From: an uncultured Aquimonas sp.
Lineage (GTDB): Bacteria > Pseudomonadota > Gammaproteobacteria > Xanthomonadales > Xanthomonadaceae
Assembly: GCA_946481615.1 (NCBI GenBank)
Contig: CAMLOR010000001.1
Span: 1-64,000 of the forward strand
Direction of reading: 5' to 3'
DNA: 64,000 nt
The notes under the pieces are model-generated. The model did no database searches and was not told the DNA's origin. It saw only the letters and a program-made list of their open reading frames with translations. Every line of letters starts with the position of its first letter. The stretch's first letter is position 1. The translations under genes and the position numbers were made by a program. Shown here in pieces: positions 46,201 through 53,480 of the stretch.

Positions 46201-46339
46201 CGAGACCCAGCGGCCGCTCGCAACCGTGGTGGTCGGCGGGCTGCTCAGTTCGACCTTGCTGACCCTGATCCTGCTGCCGGTGCTCTATGAGTGGCTGGAA
46301 AACCGCGCCGAGCGGCGCGCATCGGAGGCGACGCCATGA
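43226..46339 (+). CDS. czcA: CzcA-like heavy-metal RND efflux pump
   Basis: This 1037-residue protein has the RND architecture of two six-helix bundles and porter loops. The TM4 signature is GIGMMVDGSVVMVENAFR, with Gly-Ser after the Asp as in divalent-cation pumps rather than the DAAVVMIEN of CusA. DVPIDAFPDVTPAQVNI near the N-terminus is also typical of CzcA. It drives export of Co/Zn/Cd. Its stop overlaps the PII-like gene. Confidence 0.92.
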   Translation: MLNRLVELSLRYKFLVLIVFGVVAFLGARAVRDVPIDAFPDVTPAQVNIYTESPGLAAEDVEQLLTFPVESAMAGLPKVQEIRSVSLFGLSYVSVYFEDNMDIFFARQLVNERLQEVGDRLPEGYGKPSMGPNSSGLGQVFWYTVERAPGVSSEQITDMDLRTWQDWTLRLILRTAPGVDDVTSWGGGEREFQVRIDPQRLYARGLGFADVIAALPANNGQVGGNVMDVGQEQYLVRGLGLLTSTEDIGGIVLKAEDGVPVYMRDVARVIESPAPRFGAVTRDGEEVVLGMALSRIGENAKDVVEAVKAKLETVKNALPDGMTVRPVYERTDLVNKAVGTATRALIEGSLLVALILFLFLGELRSALVVIVTLPLAMLIAFIGMGQFGLSANLMSLAGLAIGIGMMVDGSVVMVENAFRIMAERQAHGERVDKTSAVLAAAKEVANPVSFAILIIIVVFLPLFSLEGLEGKLFKPMAFNIAFAMAGSLLLSLTLIPVLAAMILKPKEEKDTWLVARLKRGYTPLLERSLARKGLVVTIAAIAMVGSLALFPFLGKEFMPQLQEGSIMWRVTGIPSTSLDESIRTSKTVADAFKKFPEVETTLAMIGRAEKGETADVNYMEIYTALHPQDDWETGRSIKELEEAMQETLEEVVPNVVPGYTQPIQMRVEELISGVRATLALKLYGQELGELDRLSAQLKPVLASIPGVADLSLEANVGKPQIRIEVDRAELARHGMNAEEVLTIVRNGLGGEPVSVLLDGVKRFDISVRLDDDTRGSIEALRRIPLKAASGALVPLEEVADVTVAEGYSFVRREQLQRYAVIQMDVRGRDVDSFVKDAAAAIEAKVELPPGYWVEWGGAFENQQRALAKLSLIVPITIFFIFVLLYTAFNSIKFAALILANVPFATIGGLLALFVTGQYLSVPSAIGFIAVFGVAMLNGIVLVSFLNEQRERGLSVREAVMQGTALRLRPVLMTASVAILGLVPMLISSGVGAETQRPLATVVVGGLLSSTLLTLILLPVLYEWLENRAERRASEATP

Positions 46340-46659
46340 AACAGATCAAGGGATTCGTGCACCTGCATCGCGCGGGCGAGGTGATGCACGCGCTGGAAGA
46401 AGGCGGCTTCCATCGGATCAGCATCTTCGACGCCAAGGGGCCGCAGGGGCGACTGACCGGCAGCGAAGTCGAGTACTCGGTGCGACTGGGCGAGCGCGTG
46501 GTGAGCGAGGCGCAGATTACCGTGTTCTGCGAAGACGAACAGGTCGATGTCGTCGTGGCGATCTTCCAGCGGCTGGTGCGCTCCACGCACCGCGAGACCG
46601 GCTGGCTCTACGTCACGCCGATAGAGCAGTCGATTGCCCTGGGCGCCGCCCTCTCGTAA
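46336..46659 (+). CDS. PII-like protein of the czc operon
   Basis: This 107-residue protein has the ferredoxin-like fold pattern of PII/CutA proteins (start MKQIKGFVHLHRAGEVMHAL, GGFHRISIFDAKGP, end GWLYVTPIEQSIALG). It begins within the czcA stop codon (ATGA). PII-like proteins are known to accompany heavy-metal RND genes and may gate the pump in response to nucleotide or metal. The uridylylated Tyr loop of GlnB is absent. Confidence 0.82.
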   Translation: MKQIKGFVHLHRAGEVMHALEEGGFHRISIFDAKGPQGRLTGSEVEYSVRLGERVVSEAQITVFCEDEQVDVVVAIFQRLVRSTHRETGWLYVTPIEQSIALGAALS

Positions 46660-46665
46660 CGCCCA

Positions 46666-46695
46666 CCCCCGCGCGCAACGACGCGCGGGGGTTTT
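46666..46695 (+). terminator. Rho-independent terminator after the czc operon
   Basis: A stem CCCCCGCGCG/CGCGCGGGGG (46666-46675, 46682-46691) is followed by TTTT. It starts six bases after the PII-like stop and separates the czcCBA operon from czcD. Confidence 0.85.
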
Positions 46696-46713
46696 CAACG
46701 CAGGAGGTAGCCC

Positions 46714-47610
46714 ATGAGCGCGGGACACGAACACGCCAGCGAGGAAATCCGGTACGAAAAACCGTTGTGGTGGGCGCTGGGACTCACCGCGACGTTCCTG
46801 GTGGCCGAAGTCGTCGGCGGACTGCTGACCAACAGTCTGGCGCTGTTGTCCGACGCCGCGCACATGATGACCGACGTGCTGGCGCTGATGGTCTCGCTGG
46901 TGGCCGTGCGCTGGAGCCGCCGGCCGCCGGATGCGCGGCGCACCTACGGCTATGCGCGCATGGAAGCGCTCGGCGCCATCTTCAACGGCGGCCTGCTGTT
47001 CGTGGTGGCCGGCTACATCCTTTGGGAGGCCGTGGGACGGTTTCGCGAACCTCCGGCGGTCGCCACCGGCGGCATGCTGGTGATTGCCGTCATCGGTCTG
47101 AGCATCAACCTCGTGTCCATGCGGCTGCTCAAGGCGGGCAGCGGAACGAGCCTCAACCTGCGCGGGGCTTACCTCGAAGTCTGGAGCGACATGCTGGGGT
47201 CGCTCGGCGTCATCGCCGGCGCCCTGATCATCCGTTTCACCGGCTGGACGATTGCCGATCCCATCATCGCGGTGCTGATCGGCTTGTGGGTGCTGCCGCG
47301 CACGTGGGTCTTGCTGCGCGAGTCGAGCTTGATGTTGATGCAAGGCGTACCGATGGGGCTCGATCTGCAATCGGTACGCGACGGGCTCCAGACCGTGCCG
47401 GGCGTGAAAGGCATTCATGACCTGCATGTGTGGAGCCTGGGCTCGCGGCAGACCATCTTGACCGCCCATGTCGTGCTGACCGATCCGGCCGCCGATCCCG
47501 ACGTCGTACGAACGCAGGTCGCCCAGGCGGCCCACGCGCAGTTCGACATCGACCACAGCACGCTGCAGGTGGAGCGCTCACCCTGCCGCGACGCGACCGC
47601 GCATGCATAG
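46714..47610 (+). CDS. czcD: CzcD-like CDF cation transporter
   Basis: This 298-residue protein has six transmembrane helices with HMMTDVLALMVSLVAV (TM2 metal site HxxxD) and EVWSDMLGSLGVIAGA (TM5). The cytoplasmic C-terminal domain has VPGVKGIHDLHVWSLGS and DIDHSTLQVE. It exports Zn/Co/Cd from the cytoplasm to the periplasm for CzcCBA. The site CAGGAGGTAG upstream is strong. Confidence 0.92.
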   Translation: MSAGHEHASEEIRYEKPLWWALGLTATFLVAEVVGGLLTNSLALLSDAAHMMTDVLALMVSLVAVRWSRRPPDARRTYGYARMEALGAIFNGGLLFVVAGYILWEAVGRFREPPAVATGGMLVIAVIGLSINLVSMRLLKAGSGTSLNLRGAYLEVWSDMLGSLGVIAGALIIRFTGWTIADPIIAVLIGLWVLPRTWVLLRESSLMLMQGVPMGLDLQSVRDGLQTVPGVKGIHDLHVWSLGSRQTILTAHVVLTDPAADPDVVRTQVAQAAHAQFDIDHSTLQVERSPCRDATAHA

Positions 47611-47657
47611 CGTGCCGCTCCGATCGTCAATACTTTGTCCCGTGCTCCGGAGATCCC

Positions 47658-49688
47658 ATGGCTGAGTCTCACAACACGCACGACCACGACCACGACGCTC
47701 ACAAAGAGGCGCCGGCGGAGCACGAACACGCGCACGGTGGCAGCGGAAAACTCGAGGTCGGGCTGTCGCTTGCCTGCGGTGCATTGCTGCTCGTGGGTTG
47801 GCTTCTGGAACGCCGGTACGCGAACGCGACCCTGGTGCTGGGGTTCTATCTGGCGGCGTACGCCGCCGGTGGGTTCTTCACGGTGCGCGAGGCGTGGGAG
47901 AACCTTCGTGCCCGGCAACTGAAGATCGATTCGCTGATGATCGTGGCCGCGATCGGCGCCGCGGCGCTGGGTGAGTGGGCCGAAGGCGCCTTGCTGTTGT
48001 TCCTTTTCAGCCTCGGCCATGCGCTCGAGAATTACGCGATGGGCCGGGCTCGCCGGGCCATCGAAGGCCTCGCGGCTCTGCGACCCGACACCGCCCTCGT
48101 ACGCCGCAATGGCACGGTGCAAGAGGTGGCCGTCGAGTCGCTCGTGGTCGGGGACGTCGTGCTGGTCAAGCCGGACGAACGGCTGGCGGCCGACGGCTTC
48201 GTGGTCGTGGGTGAGAGCGCCATCGATCAAGCCGCGATCACCGGCGAAAGCGTGCCCGTCGACAAGCGACCCGTGCCGGATCCGACGGCGGCGCGCGCGA
48301 CGCCCGACACCGTGGGCCCCGAACACCGCGTCTTCGCCGGCACCATTAACAAGAGCCGAGCCCTCGAGATCGAGGTGACGCGCCTAGCCGGGGAAAGCAC
48401 ACTCGCCCGCGTCGTCGAGCTCGTGCGCACCGCCGAGTCGCAGAAGTCGCCCACGCAGTTGTTCACCGACCGCTTCCAGCGCATCTTCGTGCCGGCGGTA
48501 CTCGTCCTGGTCGTACTGCTGCTCTTCGCCGGGCTGGTGGTGGACGAGCCCTTCAGCGCGACCTTCTATCGCGCCATGGCGGTCCTGGTCGCGGCCAGCC
48601 CGTGTGCACTTGCCATCTCGACACCGAGCGCGGTGCTGAGCGGTGTCGCGCGGGCGGCCCGCGGCGGCGTGTTGATCAAGGGCGGCGCGCCCCTGGAGAC
48701 GTTGGGAGTGCTGCACGCCTTGGCGTTCGACAAGACCGGCACGCTCACCGAGGGCAAGCCGCGCGTGGTGGCCGTCGTGCCCGCCGCCGGCGCCACGACC
48801 GAGGAACTGCTGCGTGTGGCGATCGCCAGCGAGCAGCACAGCGACCATCCGCTCGCCGCAGCCGTCGTGCGCGATGGCACCACGCGACCGGGGTCCGTGC
48901 CGCTGCCCGTCGCCACCGACGTGGAAAGCCTCACCGGCAAGGGACTGCGGGCCACCGTGGAAGGCCTTACCGTCTACTTGGGAAAGAAGTCGCTGTTCGG
49001 CGAAATCGGCGGGGTGCCACTTCCCAGCGAAGTCGCCAGTCAGGTGTCACAGCTGGAGACCGAGGGGAACACGGTCTTCGTCGTTCGCCAAGGCGATCGC
49101 TACCTGGGCGCCATCGGCTTGATGGACACTCCGCGAGAGGCGGCGCGCCCGGTGATCGCCCGCCTGCGGGAATTGGGGATGACCCAACTGGTGATGCTCT
49201 CCGGCGACAACCAGCGCGTTGCCGACGCCGTGGCGCGCAGCGTCGGGATCGACCGTGCCTTCGGGGACTTGATGCCGGAGGCCAAGGTCGAGGCGATCAA
49301 GAAACTCCGTGCTTCCGGCGACGTTGCCATGGTCGGGGATGGCGTCAACGATGCCCCGGCCCTGGCCGCAGCCTCGGTCGGGATCGCGATGGGCGCGGCC
49401 GGCTCAGACGTGGCGCTGGAAACGGCGGACGTGGCGCTGATGGGCGACAACCTGGACCACCTGCCGTTCGTTGTTGCCTTGAGCAGGCAAACGCGCCGCA
49501 TCATTCGTCAGAACCTCTGGGCGAGCCTGGGCATGGTGGCGCTGTTGATCCCGGCTACCATCTTCGGCATGCGGATGGGAATTGCCGTGCTTTTCCACGA
49601 AGGCTCGACCTTGCTGGTCGTGGCCAACGCTCTGCGGCTGCTCGCCTTTCGCGATACCACCCCACGCTCCCCGACGGAGGCTTCGTGA
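47658..49688 (+). CDS. czcP: P1B-4-type metal ATPase (CzcP-like)
   Basis: This 676-residue protein has a short His-rich N-terminus (HNTHDHDHDAHKEA) and no HMA domain. Key motifs are TGESVPVDK, the SPC metal site (314-316), Asp358 in DKTGT, SDHPLAAA and GDGVNDAP. The last helix has [19 protein letters not shown] plus HEGS/T marks the P1B-4 branch (Co/Zn/Cd; CzcP of Cupriavidus). It removes divalent cations from the cytoplasm. Confidence 0.92.
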   Translation: MAESHNTHDHDHDAHKEAPAEHEHAHGGSGKLEVGLSLACGALLLVGWLLERRYANATLVLGFYLAAYAAGGFFTVREAWENLRARQLKIDSLMIVAAIGAAALGEWAEGALLLFLFSLGHALENYAMGRARRAIEGLAALRPDTALVRRNGTVQEVAVESLVVGDVVLVKPDERLAADGFVVVGESAIDQAAITGESVPVDKRPVPDPTAARATPDTVGPEHRVFAGTINKSRALEIEVTRLAGESTLARVVELVRTAESQKSPTQLFTDRFQRIFVPAVLVLVVLLLFAGLVVDEPFSATFYRAMAVLVAASPCALAISTPSAVLSGVARAARGGVLIKGGAPLETLGVLHALAFDKTGTLTEGKPRVVAVVPAAGATTEELLRVAIASEQHSDHPLAAAVVRDGTTRPGSVPLPVATDVESLTGKGLRATVEGLTVYLGKKSLFGEIGGVPLPSEVASQVSQLETEGNTVFVVRQGDRYLGAIGLMDTPREAARPVIARLRELGMTQLVMLSGDNQRVADAVARSVGIDRAFGDLMPEAKVEAIKKLRASGDVAMVGDGVNDAPALAAASVGIAMGAAGSDVALETADVALMGDNLDHLPFVVALSRQTRRIIRQNLWASLGMVALLIPATIFGMRMGIAVLFHEGSTLLVVANALRLLAFRDTTPRSPTEAS

Positions 49689-49999
49689 CGCATCCTTCCG
49701 CAACGCTGCGCGGCAAGGCGCTGACCTTGCCGGTGACCGGCATCGACGACGACGATGCGCTCCTGCAGGCCGTCGTCGACGCACTGCACGCCGCGGTTCC
49801 GAACACGCCGGCGCTGGTGACCGTGAGCGAGCCGATGGGATCGGAGCCGCGCGTCCTCACCGTGTCTGGACGCCGTCAGCGCTCGCTGCGGCAGTGGCGC
49901 ACGTTGCTCGATGCGTCCCTGACCGCGCACGGCGTGACGCCGGATTGGGAGCGTGGTCTGGTGCTGCGGGCCGACACGGATACCGGCCACGGGCACTGA
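49685..49999 (+). CDS. Small hypothetical protein after the CzcP-like ATPase
   Basis: This 104-residue protein uses a GTG start that overlaps the ATPase stop (GTGA). No domain is recognised. It has VTGIDDDDALLQAVVDALHAA near the start and a Trp/Arg-rich middle (RRQRSLRQWRTLLDASL), and ends DTDTGHGH. It is probably cytoplasmic and co-translated with the ATPase. The GTG overlap matches the pattern of its neighbours, which supports it as a gene. Confidence 0.55.
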   Translation: MTHPSATLRGKALTLPVTGIDDDDALLQAVVDALHAAVPNTPALVTVSEPMGSEPRVLTVSGRRQRSLRQWRTLLDASLTAHGVTPDWERGLVLRADTDTGHGH

Positions 50000-50023
50000 G
50001 TCGCGGCGGTACGAGCCAGCCAG

Positions 50024-50782
50024 CTACTGCGTACCGGCCTGCGTGTCCATCACGACCTTGCCTCCAAACGCGCGTTCGTAGAACGGCGCCAGCGTCGTTT
50101 CGATCGCGGTCGCCATGTCACTGCCGGGTGTGAGCCGCGCGAGATCGACGCTGTTGCACGGCGGTTGATCGGCCAGCACCGCGGCCATCTGCTTCGAGAC
50201 CCACTGGGCCGCTTCGTCCGTAGCGATGTAGGCGGCGACCAGCCACACCGGACGGGCATGCTCGTCGGGATGCAGCGTCACAAGGAATGCCCGTTCGACT
50301 GCGGGTTCCTGCGCGAACAGGAGCGACAAGGACGTCAGCATCTCCGCTGGCGCCTCGGACGGCATCGCAATCTCCACCTGCATGTCGCGCGTCGTCACGT
50401 AGTTCTCGGGCAGGTTGGGCGAGCCCGTGTCCAGCAGCAGGGCCAGTTCCGACGGCGTGAGTCGACAGAAGTAGTGCTCGTTGGGATTGAGCACCACAAA
50501 CCCGCCGCGGCAAGCTTCGAGGAACACCCGCCCGTTGACCCGCAGGGCCTGCGTGTTTGCATTGAGCGCGCGGCGCACCGCGGCGCGACTGGAGAAGAAC
50601 GGGATCACCTGCTGGCCGTCCTGGCCGGTCCACATGACGAAGCGGACGCGCCCCTTCGGGGTGGGTGCCTCGCCGGCAGGAATAAGGGCGTAGACATCGC
50701 TGTCGAACAGGGTCTGGTAGAAGACCGGGCCGTAGGCTGGTTCCAGCGTGACGCGCTCGAGCAATCGATCTAGTTCGGTCAT
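50024..50782 (-). CDS. SseB-family protein
   Basis: This 252-residue protein begins MTELDRLLERVTLEPAYGPV. It shows the SseB N-terminal fold (VYALIPAG, FVMWTGQDGQQVIPFFSSRAAV) followed by GRVFLEACRGGFVVLNPNEHYFCRLTPSE and a C-terminal SseB domain. SseB-domain proteins occur in toxin-immunity and stress contexts; the role here is unknown. The start overlaps the stop of the upstream unknown gene (ATGA). The frame is open further upstream but that part is antisense to a neighbour. Confidence 0.8.
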   Translation of the reverse strand: MTELDRLLERVTLEPAYGPVFYQTLFDSDVYALIPAGEAPTPKGRVRFVMWTGQDGQQVIPFFSSRAAVRRALNANTQALRVNGRVFLEACRGGFVVLNPNEHYFCRLTPSELALLLDTGSPNLPENYVTTRDMQVEIAMPSEAPAEMLTSLSLLFAQEPAVERAFLVTLHPDEHARPVWLVAAYIATDEAAQWVSKQMAAVLADQPPCNSVDLARLTPGSDMATAIETTLAPFYERAFGGKVVMDTQAGTQ

Positions 50783-51618
50783 CCCGGATCCCACACGCTG
50801 TCCAAGGCGCTTTCCTGGATCGGCCGAGTCCAGTAGCCGTCGCCCAACCGGCTGGCGAACTGGAACACGCTCGCAAACGCACTCGTTGGCATCGATCGAT
50901 GGCGCGTGAAGTGCGGGACCGTCCGCGCCGCCTGGTCGACCCGCTCGTAGGCATTGAGCACCGAACGGGTCATCTCGCGCTCGGCCAGGCCCGGTGCACC
51001 GCCGTGTCGCAGGAAGGACGCGGCGACGTTCTTGGCCGCCCACCACATCAAGGCGCAACTCTGCCCGATAGAGTGCTGGGCGAATATCGGCGCTAGGAGA
51101 GGCGCGACGCCAGCTGCAATCGCCGGGTCCATGCGGTGGGCCGACAACGCGTGCTCGGCGAACGCCAAGCACTCGGCCGTTGCCAAGGCAACCCAGGTCT
51201 CTAGCAGGACCTCGCGCGTGCTGTCCGCTTCCGGCAACGCCTCGAGGTATTCCTTCAGGCGCAGCGGCAAGGATCCGCGGGTGGCGTCGTCCCAATGGAT
51301 CACCCAGTCGGCGTCCTCGAGCTCCGCCAGGTCCCAGCCCGGGTCCGACAGGGTGGCATCCAGGCGCAGTCGTCGATCGGCGGCCGGAATGAGCACGCCG
51401 CACTCCAGCAGCGCCACGAGAATCTGGTGCCGAAGGGCCCGATGCGGGGCAAGCCGGGCTGCCCGCGCGGGCAGCTTGCGCACATAGCGGTACCCCGGAT
51501 CGGCGCCGCACTGGATCATGGCCAGCAGCGCCATGGCTCCGAACACGCCCAAGTCACTGATTTCTCGGTATGGCGGCGTTACATCGAGGTCCGAAGACCG
51601 GGCGGTGTTGCCTTTCAC
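50779..51618 (-). CDS. Hypothetical protein paired with the SseB-like gene
   Basis: This 279-residue protein has a GTG start at 51618 with CCGGAG upstream; an earlier Met at 51714 would place the start across the divergent regulator's promoter. I do not recognise the family. It appears soluble and mostly helical, with a Trp/His segment (DADWVIHWDDATRG), an Ala-rich middle and CALMWWAAKNVAASFLRHGG. It is the first gene of a two-gene operon with the SseB-like gene, facing an XRE regulator. Confidence 0.65.
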   Translation of the reverse strand: MKGNTARSSDLDVTPPYREISDLGVFGAMALLAMIQCGADPGYRYVRKLPARAARLAPHRALRHQILVALLECGVLIPAADRRLRLDATLSDPGWDLAELEDADWVIHWDDATRGSLPLRLKEYLEALPEADSTREVLLETWVALATAECLAFAEHALSAHRMDPAIAAGVAPLLAPIFAQHSIGQSCALMWWAAKNVAASFLRHGGAPGLAEREMTRSVLNAYERVDQAARTVPHFTRHRSMPTSAFASVFQFASRLGDGYWTRPIQESALDSVWDPG

Positions 51619-51647
51619 GCCAGCTCCGGAGGGCAGAAAAAGCCGAT

Positions 51648-51663
51648 TTTGGACTATTCCAAA
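51648..51663. promoter_or_regulatory. Palindromic operator candidate
   Basis: TTTGGA-CTAT-TCCAAA is a perfect 6-bp dyad between the start of the unknown gene (51618) and the XRE gene (51702). It is the natural binding site for the XRE protein to control both directions. Confidence 0.55.
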
Positions 51664-51701
51664 GCAGAATCTAGCGTGCGGTGCCGAGCCCCGGCAACCG
51701 C

Positions 51702-51980
51702 ATGCCCCGATCAACCCACCATCGGCATTACCGTGCCTTCCTGGACCTGCTCGTGCAGCTGCGCGACGAAGCCGGCTTCACGCAGATGGCGCTGGCCGAA
51801 AAGATCGGGAATACCCAGACCTTCGTGTCGAAGGTCGAGCGCGGTGAGCGACGTCTCGACGTCGTCGAATTCACGGAATGGTGTGACGCGCTGGGGTTCG
51901 ATGCCGCCTCGGCGTTCGGACAATTTCTCGAGCGACGCGATGGGCGTTCCCGCAAACTGCGACGCCGGCGGCGTAGCTGA
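51702..51980 (+). CDS. XRE-family HTH regulator
   Basis: This 92-residue protein contains a clear helix-turn-helix (FTQMALAEKIGNTQTFVSKVERGERRLDVVEF, shown in part) and an Arg-rich C-terminus. ATG 51702 or GTG 51681 are both possible starts. It faces away from the unknown/SseB pair, and its stop directly abuts the stop of the Argonaute gene on the other strand with no intergenic base. Confidence 0.8.
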   Translation: MPRSTHHRHYRAFLDLLVQLRDEAGFTQMALAEKIGNTQTFVSKVERGERRLDVVEFTEWCDALGFDAASAFGQFLERRDGRSRKLRRRRRS

Positions 51981-53480
51981 TCAGACGAAATAGCGGAACG
52001 ATGTTTCGGCCGGCGCGTCTTCGCCGAATTCGTCCAGGATGCCGCCCACGCGCCGGGCGAAAGACAGCGACACCGGCCACTTGCCTCGGATGTCCGCGGT
52101 ATTCCAGTTCATCCGCGTGAGATTGAGGACGTCTTGCGCTGCAGCCACGGCACTCTCCGGTCCACGGCAACGAACTTCGAAGGGCTGCGGAACATGCGGC
52201 CCGGGGTATGTGCCGAGCTCGGGCATGAAGCCCGACGTGAACAGGAACGATCGAGTTCCATTGACCGTGCACACCGTGCCCACCTTGGGCGGGTACGTGC
52301 CGTATCGCAGCAGTCGAAACTCGCTCGGAACCAACGTCACCATCGACACGAGTGGTATCTCGTGCAGCGCAGAGCTGAAGCCGCGGCACTCCGCTTCGTC
52401 GAAGTGCGAGGTCTTGTGTAGCACCAGCCTCAGCGGCAAGCCACCCGTACGCAGTTCGTACTCCGCCAGGATGTTGCGGCCCAAATCGAACGCCTGGTTT
52501 TCCGAGAGGTGGACGTTGCGACCTTGATTGGACTCCAGCGGAACGCCTTCGCCACGGATGGCGAAACCTTCGCCGTCGCTGGAAAACGCTTGCGCCAGAC
52601 TGGAACGCACGATGGCGCGATGCGTAGTTCGGAAATGATGGAAGCTGATGCCAACGAAGCAGGTGTCGGGACCGTTGGACGGAAGCCGCCACGGAACGCC
52701 ACCGGCCTTGTAGTAAATGCCCACCGCAAAGTTCCACGCGCGTGTTGCCGGATCTTGATTGCGCGCGGTGTCTTCCAGCAGAGAGTCCGTCACCAGTTGG
52801 ATCGGCAATCGGTTGCGCAGAGACAGCGCCTTGAGGGCATGCCTGAGATCCCGCCGCAGGAAATCCTCCGGCGTTTGCTCCACTTCATCTAGCGCGGCAA
52901 ACAAATCGAGCTGGCGCTCGTCTTGACGACGTTGCAGCAGCTTTGCGCGCTGGCGCTCTTCATCGGTGGACTTGCGTTCTACCGATCCCACTTTGCTGAA
53001 TACGGCGGCGGGAATGCAGACGAGCACTAGGTCGGGCCGATTGTGTTCCCTGGCCGCTAGCCGCGACAGGATCTCGCCGTACAAGTCCACGACGCGCTGA
53101 AACGCGGTGTAGGCGTCTCCTTGCAGCGCTTGTTCGAGCGCATTTGGGGCAGTTTCATCCATCGCAAGCGCGCTATCCGAAGGCACTACCAATCGCTTGT
53201 GAAACGTGGCCTCAAATCCGGCAAACGACTTGCGCAAGAGGCTCGCTTCGCCCAGGCTCGGGATCTCGTTCTCGCAGCGTTCAAGCCATCGGCGACAGGC
53301 GACGATCTGCGCCTGCGGCCCGACGATGCCCAGATGCACATGGTCCTTTCGAGCGGAGCCAAAGCGCAGGTCAAACGGCCCTGCCGCCAGCAGCCCCATC
53401 TTGGGATCGGTATGAACACTGGCCCCGCCAAACTGCAAGCGAGGCGGTGACAGCTCGACGACAGAGAGTTCAATCGCCAT
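51981..53480 (-). CDS. Short prokaryotic Argonaute (MID-PIWI, catalytically inactive)
   Basis: This 499-residue protein fits the size of short pAgos, which consist of MID and PIWI domains only. The PIWI region starts near residue 270 with CFVGISFHHF; Ser279 stands where active Argonautes have the first catalytic Asp, so target cleavage is not expected. Later PIWI features are VLHKTSHFDEAECRGFSSAL, PLVSMVTLVPSEF and a C-terminal end SFRYFV, as expected for guide-end binding at the terminal carboxylate. The start at 53480 overlaps the end of the SIR2-APAZ gene by 11 bases, so both are made together. It would load a small guide and recognise invading DNA or RNA, then trigger the partner. Confidence 0.85.
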   Translation of the reverse strand: MAIELSVVELSPPRLQFGGASVHTDPKMGLLAAGPFDLRFGSARKDHVHLGIVGPQAQIVACRRWLERCENEIPSLGEASLLRKSFAGFEATFHKRLVVPSDSALAMDETAPNALEQALQGDAYTAFQRVVDLYGEILSRLAAREHNRPDLVLVCIPAAVFSKVGSVERKSTDEERQRAKLLQRRQDERQLDLFAALDEVEQTPEDFLRRDLRHALKALSLRNRLPIQLVTDSLLEDTARNQDPATRAWNFAVGIYYKAGGVPWRLPSNGPDTCFVGISFHHFRTTHRAIVRSSLAQAFSSDGEGFAIRGEGVPLESNQGRNVHLSENQAFDLGRNILAEYELRTGGLPLRLVLHKTSHFDEAECRGFSSALHEIPLVSMVTLVPSEFRLLRYGTYPPKVGTVCTVNGTRSFLFTSGFMPELGTYPGPHVPQPFEVRCRGPESAVAAAQDVLNLTRMNWNTADIRGKWPVSLSFARRVGGILDEFGEDAPAETSFRYFV

